Positions 7,364-12,520 of a stretch of DNA of 14,001 nucleotides are shown here, one piece after another; position 1 is the first letter of the stretch, and the number at the start of each line of letters is the position of its first letter. The notes beneath the pieces were generated by a model. That model was not told the origin of the DNA, did no database searches, and saw only the letters and a list, made by a program, of their open reading frames with translations. Made by a program: the position numbers and the translations under genes. Source of the DNA: an uncultured Pseudomonadota bacterium (GTDB taxonomy: Bacteria; Bdellovibrionota_B; Oligoflexia; Oligoflexales; CAILAO01). The stretch lies in assembly GCA_903832105.1 (NCBI GenBank), contig CAILAO010000858.1, positions 1-14,001 on the forward strand, written 5' to 3'.

Positions 7364-9266
7364 GTCGTCTCACGACTGGCAGGCGAGCAGGAACTGGCGC
7401 AAGACAGATCAAAATCGGCAGAGCAAGAATAAGCACAAGTAAAACATCAATGGCGAGGGGTCTGTCACTCCCGTCACTCTTGCTAATTGTGGAGTTGACG
7501 CTGCATCCTAATGGGTTGTGTTTGCTTGAAGATGACGAAGAGGATGACGACGATGAGGATCCGCTAGGATAATCGCTTGTATTTGATTCTCCCGTTAGTT
7601 GGGGAAGGTCGGTGGAGCCGACTGTTTCGCAATTGATGTCAGCAACAAACTTATCAAATCCGTACTCTTTGGCAGCATCGGTGATAGGGCACGCATATTT
7701 CCCGTTTGTAAGAGCTTTATCGGCATATAAGAGGCCTAAAAAGAAGTCACGAAAACCGCTGGAGCTTTTCAAAAAATCGGACGCTATTTTTACCGCTATC
7801 GTATCCACGTGATCTGCCGGAATCGTCGATTTGTTTCTCAAATTCCAAAGAAGGCCGGAAATAACTTGCCCTTTGTGGTGGGCGCCTAATTTTGCAAATA
7901 GAGCGTCTCCATACTTCAATTCGTCAGGATTCAGTCCCATTCTGAGGCAATGGCCATCATCCACGCATGCGGGAGATCCAGGCGGGCAAATTGAATCGCC
8001 GAGGCAGGAATCGCCCGTTCTTGCGAAGACGAAAAAGTCCGACATGCCCTCATGAAGAACGAGCGGTTCTCCTGTCGTTGTTTTTACGGTAGAAAAGATA
8101 ATGTGATGACCGAATTCGTGAGATACGACATCCGTGTCGGTTGTCAGGTTTCTTAAAATCGTTCCGTCGCCATCGCAGATTTGAATTGAAGGAAGTCCAG
8201 AACTCATCGCGATTCCTGGCCTGTAGAGCGAGTTGTTGACGTCATCAGAAATGGAACCATGAATTATTAGTTCCATGGGACCTGATTCGCTCCATTTATA
8301 ACCGTGGTCCTTGAACCACGCGAGATGAGATGTTGCGTTAGCAAAAACGGATGCCTCTTCAAAGAGTTTATCAGAAGGGTCATAGATAAATTCATGGTCG
8401 GCATTCGTGGCGCGCGCAACCCCCTCAGGGGCGGTTGAAAATGTAGAGCTTGTGAGAGTTCCGTCACCGGTGAGATCGAGAGTCACATCAACCTTTTCAC
8501 CATCGATTGAATTTTTTCTAAAAATGCGTGCCTTTCCTTCGGTTCCTTCAAAGAAGTAAGGTTCTGTTTTGAAGATTTCGTTGCTATTCGCGATGCTGTG
8601 ATAGGGGAGACCATTCAAGGAGACAACTAGATTCCACGCTGGTAGAGGTTCGCCGTTGCTGATATAGAAACATTTTTCTTTGGAGTAAACCATATCGGTT
8701 GTGTCGGCATTAAATGAATCAAGGACGGTCTGCAAAGAACTCTCTAAAGTAGGCCATTCGTCGACGGATGCTTCTTCAAATAGATTAATGTTCGGAATTT
8801 GTCCCAACATGTACATAGAATCATCTTGAAATCGAAAAGCCGTTAGATAGGTATCGCACACCTTAATGTTGTTGATTGCGAATTCGTATGAGAGAGTTTG
8901 ATATGCGTTTTGAGACGTAAGTTGTAGTGATGGTATTGATTTCATCTGGAGTATTGGTGCGGGGGCTTTTTGTCTCACAAGTTGTTTGACTAAGCCCTCA
9001 AATGAGAGTTGACCGCGGGTGAAAAGATTGAGTGATCGCAGATTGAAGGCGCGAGGACCTGTGTTTAGGTCCGAAGAAAACGAGTGTAACGAAAGCGGAA
9101 TGAAGGAAGACGGAAGATTTCTTACAGGCGTAGCTTCAAACCACGGCGTTTCTGATAAAGCTAAAGCGGGAATTGAATAGAAAAGAAGCGAGATCCAAAG
9201 GACAAACTTGACGTTTAATAATTGAAGGCTTTTATGGATCTCACTGGAATAACTGAGCTTTTGCAT
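7302..9266 (-). CDS. Exported HExxH metallopeptidase (M4/M36-like) with C-terminal anchor tail
   Basis: 654 residues. The signal peptide (about 17-37, WISLLFYSIPALA) predicts export. Residues about 75-245 resemble the FTP/PepSY propeptide of thermolysin- and fungalysin-like enzymes (PAWNLVVSLNGLPYHSI). The zinc site is HEFGHH (His383, Glu384, His387) with a downstream HEGMSDFF giving Glu406 and Asp410, the gluzincin arrangement. A Cys-rich loop follows (421-440). After the enzyme comes a 12-Ser linker (570-581), NPLGCS with Cys588, a 19-residue spacer, a hydrophobic segment (about 608-625), then Arg-rich residues. This tail resembles Cys-type C-terminal sorting signals. Thirty or so residues beyond the membrane segment run into the 3' end of the convergent M14 gene. 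The ATG at 9266 is preceded by a loosely spaced GGGG. The assignment to M4 or M36 is uncertain. Confidence 0.9.
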   Translation of the reverse strand: MQKLSYSSEIHKSLQLLNVKFVLWISLLFYSIPALALSETPWFEATPVRNLPSSFIPLSLHSFSSDLNTGPRAFNLRSLNLFTRGQLSFEGLVKQLVRQKAPAPILQMKSIPSLQLTSQNAYQTLSYEFAINNIKVCDTYLTAFRFQDDSMYMLGQIPNINLFEEASVDEWPTLESSLQTVLDSFNADTTDMVYSKEKCFYISNGEPLPAWNLVVSLNGLPYHSIANSNEIFKTEPYFFEGTEGKARIFRKNSIDGEKVDVTLDLTGDGTLTSSTFSTAPEGVARATNADHEFIYDPSDKLFEEASVFANATSHLAWFKDHGYKWSESGPMELIIHGSISDDVNNSLYRPGIAMSSGLPSIQICDGDGTILRNLTTDTDVVSHEFGHHIIFSTVKTTTGEPLVLHEGMSDFFVFARTGDSCLGDSICPPGSPACVDDGHCLRMGLNPDELKYGDALFAKLGAHHKGQVISGLLWNLRNKSTIPADHVDTIAVKIASDFLKSSSGFRDFFLGLLYADKALTNGKYACPITDAAKEYGFDKFVADINCETVGSTDLPQLTGESNTSDYPSGSSSSSSSSSSSSKHNPLGCSVNSTISKSDGSDRPLAIDVLLVLILALPILICLAPVPARLPVVRRLKSYASSKRPYDRSHGNSPQ

Positions 9267-9292
9267 GGTCCCGACCCCGTTCTGTATGTTTT

Positions 9293-9320
9293 AATCTAAT
9301 ATAATTAAATAGTTACACAA
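9293..9320 (-). promoter_or_regulatory. Candidate promoter of the metallopeptidase gene
   Basis: On the minus strand TTGTGT (9315-9320), 16-nt AT-rich spacer, TAGATT (9293-9298). Each box matches only part of the consensus. The position fits: it is about 20-30 nt before the ATG at 9266 and just inside the inverted repeat at 9323-9349. Confidence 0.35.
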
Positions 9321-9322
9321 TT

Positions 9323-9349
9323 CCGTGTTTTTAAAGCTATAGAACACGG
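9323..9349. promoter_or_regulatory. Inverted repeat upstream of metallopeptidase promoter
   Basis: Perfect 7-bp arms CCGTGTT (9323-9329) and AACACGG (9343-9349) separated by 13 nt. No T run follows on either strand, so a terminator is unlikely. It abuts the candidate -35 box of the 7302-9266 gene, where a regulator would bind. Confidence 0.4.
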
Positions 9350-9409
9350 CACTCTTTTCCTGAGATCGGAAGATCGGCGAAATAATTTAGTAGATAAAAA
9401 ATAAATTTG

Positions 9410-9435
9410 AAAAAACAGAGGGTTGCGGCATCCCT
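9410..9435 (-). terminator. Candidate intrinsic terminator after the Cys-rich gene
   Basis: On the minus strand AGGG-A-TG, loop CCG, CA-A-CCCT (9435 down to 9419) has one A-A mismatch, and CTG plus six T (9415-9410) follows. It lies 115 nt after the stop of the 9550-10155 gene and before the next promoter. The rest of the gap 9436-9549 holds nothing I can name. Confidence 0.45.
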
Positions 9436-9549
9436 TTTAATGGGGTCCATAACATGGAGAGCTGAGTTTTACCCAGGACAGCATGATTTCTTCTTTTTTA
9501 CTTGGAGGGACAGGTTGCTATGTCTAATCGCAGGGAATGGCGCGTCTTG

Positions 9550-10155
9550 TTATCGTTTCGACCTCAGGAACATGAGCGTGCCAAGTCCCAACACGATGAT
9601 AATAATGACGAACATCTTTCCTCGACTGAGACCGCCGCCTTCCTCAACATCACTACCAGCTTTTTGAGAGACTTTTTCAGGAGGTTCTTGGGCGGTTTTT
9701 GCGTGCTTACTTTCAGTTTTCTCTATTGACGAGTTTTTGGGTTGATTTTCTGCTGTCTCAGGGGCGGGAGTCTCTGTTTGGGAATCCGGCGAGACCCCGT
9801 GTTCTTCAAGCACTTGCTTCGAGTATTCCGTGTCGCCATATTTTTTTTGCTTCTCAGCGAGTTCTTTTTGGTATTTTCGAATTTCAATATAGCCTTCTTT
9901 AAACTTCGTGGCACAAAGCTTTGGAAGTTTATCCAGACTTTTTTTGAGACATTCAATTTGGCCGCCAAGACCTCCATGCTTTTGTCTTGGGCAGACTTTT
10001 TCGTGGGCTTTCTGGCAGTTTTTCCAGTCTTCTGTGGTAGCCATGGATGGGGTGGTTGCTTTTTTTGTTTCAGCGGCGAATGATGATTTTAAAGTGAAAG
10101 AAAACGAAAGAACGCCAATGAGCAAAATTGAGTACAAAAAAAAGACTCTCTTCAT
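9550..10155 (-). CDS. Exported cysteine-rich-repeat protein with C-terminal membrane anchor
   Basis: 201 residues from the ATG at 10155. A longer in-frame start at 10203 is rejected because it lies at or before the predicted transcription start. The signal peptide is about 1-28 (cut near SSFAA). Residues 44-85 carry four Cys (47, 55, 69, 81) in the spacing C-x7-C-x13-C-x11-C with GGQIECLKK, matching the cysteine-rich repeat first known from the Golgi protein GLG1 and found in many bacterial exported proteins. A charged helix (86-117) and a Pro/Glu/Lys-rich linker follow. The C-terminus is EEGGGLSRGK, a hydrophobic segment (181-197) and RSKR. It is probably anchored in the inner membrane with the Cys domain in the periplasm. 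Function is unknown. It has its own promoter and stands alone. Confidence 0.85.
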   Translation of the reverse strand: MKRVFFLYSILLIGVLSFSFTLKSSFAAETKKATTPSMATTEDWKNCQKAHEKVCPRQKHGGLGGQIECLKKSLDKLPKLCATKFKEGYIEIRKYQKELAEKQKKYGDTEYSKQVLEEHGVSPDSQTETPAPETAENQPKNSSIEKTESKHAKTAQEPPEKVSQKAGSDVEEGGGLSRGKMFVIIIIVLGLGTLMFLRSKR

Positions 10156-10206
10156 CTCGATCGGTTCCTCACTGATGACAAGGATAATGATAAAGCACAC
10201 CAAGGT

Positions 10207-10235
10207 ATTATATTACTAAACTTTTTGAATGGCAA
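10207..10235 (-). promoter_or_regulatory. Strong sigma-70 promoter of the Cys-rich gene
   Basis: On the minus strand TTGCCA (10230-10235, five of six), exactly 17-nt spacer, TATAAT (10207-10212, six of six). Transcription would begin near 10200, leaving a leader of about 45 nt before the ATG at 10155. This is the best housekeeping promoter in the window and it settles the choice of start for the gene. Confidence 0.75.
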
Positions 10236-10250
10236 AGATTAGCTGGAGAT

Positions 10251-10284
10251 AAAGAAAAACCCTGACTCCTTGTGGGAGTCAGGG
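10251..10284 (-). terminator. Strong intrinsic terminator after the Hint segment
   Basis: On the minus strand CCCTGACTCC (10284-10275), 5-nt loop, GGAGTCAGGG (10269-10260), then TTTTTCTTT (10259-10251). The 10-bp stem is perfect. It begins 30 nt after the Hint stop at 10315. Nothing like it follows the earlier stop at 10813, so the transcript should cover both segments. Confidence 0.88.
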
Positions 10285-10314
10285 CCTCGGTTTATTCTAG
10301 TTCTAACGGTGATA

Positions 10315-10800
10315 TTACTTCGGGAAACTTGTTTGATACTCTTCCGGAAGCGCCTTTGATATCGAGGGGGTCAAAATCTTGCCAAAACCTGACTTGGAGT
10401 GAAGTGTTTCGATCAGGAAAAGATCCGGCATTTTCAATCCGTCGGCTCCGAAGATCCGATTTGTCATGGCCAGGTTGAAGTCAAGAATCAAGTCGTATAC
10501 ATGGCGACCATTTGCCGCGAGTCTTTCGGACGAGATCATCGGGAGTTCGTTGCCGTCTTGCGAAATGAGAACATCATTGTTTTTGAGATCGATCGCAAGA
10601 ACGGGACCTCTCTGCGTGTAGAATGGATGGAGTCGAGTGACGGTCGTAGAGCCACCGATAAAGTTCACTCGGACGAGATCTTCTTCAACGTAGGAACGCC
10701 TAATGACTGATTCAACCTTCGAGGGGGAGTTGGTCTTGACATTCCATACACTGTCGCCAACTTCGAGTTTGTCGATTCGTTTTTGTGTCATATCAGCCAT
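10315..10800 (-). CDS. Hint (intein-like) domain segment, continuing the 12180 frame after an in-frame stop
   Basis: Read in the same frame as the upstream gene, the junction is GGESFVG-stop-TLILMADM. A canonical Hint domain begins C-F-x-x-G-T-x-x-L-x-A-D-G, so Ser452 is at catalytic position 1, the TAA at position 5 and Thr at position 6. The rest is well kept: RIDKLEVGDSVW (block A end), VTRLHPFY with the TxxH motif (block B), AIDLKNNDVLI, and a C-terminal HVYDLILDFN ... IFGADGLKMPD, which lacks the terminal His-Asn of splicing inteins. About 35 extra residues follow. I give the ATG at 10800 as start, since a TTG at 10809 is the only earlier choice; neither has a Shine-Dalgarno sequence, so independent translation is doubtful. 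It may be the tail of a broken gene, a readthrough extension, or the product of a sequencing error upstream. Confidence 0.7.
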   Translation of the reverse strand: MADMTQKRIDKLEVGDSVWNVKTNSPSKVESVIRRSYVEEDLVRVNFIGGSTTVTRLHPFYTQRGPVLAIDLKNNDVLISQDGNELPMISSERLAANGRHVYDLILDFNLAMTNRIFGADGLKMPDLFLIETLHSKSGFGKILTPSISKALPEEYQTSFPK

Positions 10801-10812
10801 GAGAATCAAGGT

Positions 10813-12180
10813 TTAGCCAACAAAAGATTCACCGCCTGGATTTTGCGCTGGAGTTCCCTTCTGCATATTGAATGGTCCGATGGGTCCGTTTGGAACTGTA
10901 CCCTGCGCCCGGGTGGTCGTCGATGATGTACGAGTTGAAGTCGTTACTGTCGTTGGTTTTGGGGTCGGTCTTGGGGTCACTGTTGCCGTCGGGGTAGGAG
11001 GTATTGGTCTCGGTGATGGAGATACAGTGGTTGTCGGGGTTGGTCTCGGTGATGGAGATACAGTGGTTGTCGGGGTTGGTCTCGGTTCTGGAGATACGGT
11101 GGTTTTCGGGGTCACCCGTGGCGATGGAGAAACCGTCGTTGTTGGTTTTGACGCGTGCAGACTAAACTTATGTTGCGGGGTCATCGAGAGCGTTCCTTCA
11201 GGAACGGGGTCGCCATTGCCGTACGCAGCGTGGCAGCGACTCGTAAAGTCTACCATGAAAATACTCGGGAATGAGACGTTTCCAATGTTAACGCCGGTGG
11301 TGAAGACACTCTTTGCCGGGGTAGGAACATCCGATGGACCGGCGGGAATTTGCTTTGTGCCGCCGATAGATGCGGTTACGAATCCTTTAGAGACTACGCC
11401 GCTACAATACATCGTTTCTACTGCAGGTGCGCCAAAAACGGTTAACAAATTGTAAGGAACAAACATCCCAGGGCTGATGAATGAAAAGGGAGCAACTCCT
11501 GTGAGACTTGGGAATGGATACGTCGCGCCAGTGGTTGTATGATAGCAATCACATAGAGGAGGTCTTTGCATAGCGATGGTCGCGCGGTGATTCACGGTCA
11601 ATTGTTTTTGCTTTTGACCTGCGAGATTAGCGTTTCCTTTTATATCGCCAGATTGCTTAACAACGGGATGTGACTCGACTTCCACGTCGATAGAAAGAAG
11701 AAGTGGGCCGTTCTCCCCTTGAATCCAGTTTTTGCCTTTCTCAGGGGTTTGAAATGTGACTTTTACAGGTAAAAGCTCGCCGTCAACCTTGTTATTGAAG
11801 ACCTTCATGTCAGTGAACGTGATGGTCTGCGACCCGTGATCGAAGCTCCACTTACCGGTATTAGAGGCAGCGCATTTAGATTGGGTCCACTTGTTCCAGT
11901 CAATGCTGGCAGTGTGGACTGGATAATACGGCTCTTGAAAGAGACATCCATCCGGAAACTCCAGTAAAGCTTTGGTAATCGCAATAGCGTTTTTATTGAC
12001 GTCAACACCAGAGTTATAGGCTTCTTGTTCGAAGGCTGTCTGGAACATGCCGCGGGTTGTTTGCTGTTGGTACAACACATACCCACCGATCGCCATCGTT
12101 ATCATTAATACGGCGATGATCGGTGCATTCCCTCTCTCCTTGTGGGAGAATGGCATTAATGTTTGTGTCCAAAATCTCAT
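10813..12180 (-). CDS. Pilin-like single-pass surface protein with Thr/Pro repeats, ending inside a Hint motif
   Basis: 455 residues. AGGAGGT (12187-12193) sits 6 nt before the ATG at 12180, an ideal ribosome-binding site. The N-terminus ERGNAPIIAVLMITMAIGGY (15-34) is a single membrane segment after a short basic leader, resembling pilus-assembly (PilX/TadE-like) proteins, although no canonical prepilin cleavage site with Glu5 is visible. Residues 40-340 are a unique exported-type domain with paired Cys (79, 103, 210, 212, 259, 316). Residues 346-425 are low-complexity Thr/Pro/Ser with tandem TTTVSPSPRPTP units, likely a stalk. The last residues, NPGGESFVG, run into the Hint domain; the stop replaces Hint position 5. 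Transcription is probably FliA-dependent. I recognise no named family for the main domain. Confidence 0.85.
   Translation of the reverse strand: MRFWTQTLMPFSHKERGNAPIIAVLMITMAIGGYVLYQQQTTRGMFQTAFEQEAYNSGVDVNKNAIAITKALLEFPDGCLFQEPYYPVHTASIDWNKWTQSKCAASNTGKWSFDHGSQTITFTDMKVFNNKVDGELLPVKVTFQTPEKGKNWIQGENGPLLLSIDVEVESHPVVKQSGDIKGNANLAGQKQKQLTVNHRATIAMQRPPLCDCYHTTTGATYPFPSLTGVAPFSFISPGMFVPYNLLTVFGAPAVETMYCSGVVSKGFVTASIGGTKQIPAGPSDVPTPAKSVFTTGVNIGNVSFPSIFMVDFTSRCHAAYGNGDPVPEGTLSMTPQHKFSLHASKPTTTVSPSPRVTPKTTVSPEPRPTPTTTVSPSPRPTPTTTVSPSPRPIPPTPTATVTPRPTPKPTTVTTSTRTSSTTTRAQGTVPNGPIGPFNMQKGTPAQNPGGESFVG
11004..11147 (-). repeat. 36-bp tandem repeat encoding Thr/Pro/Ser stalk
   Basis: Four units of exactly 36 bp start at 11004, 11040, 11076 and 11112. 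The first two are identical over all 36 bases, the third differs at a few, and the fourth is degenerate. Each encodes a 12-residue TTTVSPSPRPTP-like unit on the minus strand. The identical pair points to a recent duplication, so copy number may vary between strains without changing frame. Confidence 0.85.
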
Positions 12181-12237
12181 GATCAGACCTCCTCATAAAT
12201 AAATTTTAAAAAAGTATATGCTTGACCTACAATGAAC

Positions 12238-12264
12238 GTATCGGTTTTTCTGTGGAAAACTTTA
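12238..12264 (-). promoter_or_regulatory. FliA (sigma-28) type promoter of the pilin-like/Hint gene
   Basis: On the minus strand TAAAGTTT (12264-12257), exactly 11 nt, ACCGATAC (12245-12238). The enterobacterial FliA consensus is TAAAGTTT-N11-GCCGATAA, so the -35 box is perfect and the -10 box matches six of eight including CCGATA. Transcription would start near 12231, about 50 nt before the ATG. FliA normally controls late flagellar and motility genes. That this genome has FliA is inferred, not seen. Confidence 0.7.
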
Positions 12265-12458
12265 GCTTTTCTTTTTAATCCTGAAATTACAAAATGTTAC
12301 AGGAGTTTGTTTTTATTCAGCAAGTTTGAATAATTTGTGATTTTTAAAGAAAAAGTCGAAAATTATATCGTAAATAGATATGTAACAATTTGATATTTCT
12401 ATGAAAATTAAAAAATTTGCCCGCACCCGAGCACACCCGAGTACGGAGGAGGCTTTTT

Positions 12459-12506
12459 ATGAAATCAACGTCCGCAAAATGGCCTTTGAGGTTGCGTTTA
12501 GCATAG
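12459..12506 (+). CDS. Possible 15-residue leader peptide or 5' remnant of a gene
   Basis: ATG at 12459 preceded by GGAGGAGG (12445-12452) at 6-nt spacing, encoding MKSTSAKWPLRLRLA then TAG. The start of a signal peptide would look like this: Lys at position 2, a basic patch, Leu-rich. It ends 14 bp before the 3' end of the opposing fibre gene. Just upstream is an 8-bp direct repeat CACCCGAG at 12424-12431 and 12434-12441 (period 10). It could be a real small peptide or the severed start of a lost gene. The AT-rich stretch 12265-12420 holds no gene, and I see no convincing plus-strand promoter in it. Confidence 0.3.
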   Translation: MKSTSAKWPLRLRLA

Positions 12507-12520
12507 GAAAGTCTTTGATT

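Noticed and set aside
9520..9729. Plus-strand frame starting MSNRREWRVLL with GGAGGG 9 nt upstream of the ATG
   Set aside because: Most of it is antisense to the well-supported Cys-rich gene, and its later residues mirror that gene's low-complexity linker. No family is recognisable and no promoter is seen.
10156..10203. Longer start for the Cys-rich protein (16 more residues)
   Set aside because: The near-consensus promoter puts the transcript start at about 10200, so this start would have no leader. The signal peptide is normal only from the ATG at 10155.
10813..10815. Selenocysteine or pyrrolysine recoding at the Hint-junction stop
   Set aside because: The codon is TAA, not TGA or TAG, so neither system applies. 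Only generic readthrough or a mutation remains.
10868..11455. Long plus-strand frame rich in Val and Gly repeats
   Set aside because: It is the antisense of the Thr/Pro stalk and the preceding domain of the 10813-12180 gene. The repeats are a by-product, and there is no ribosome-binding site.
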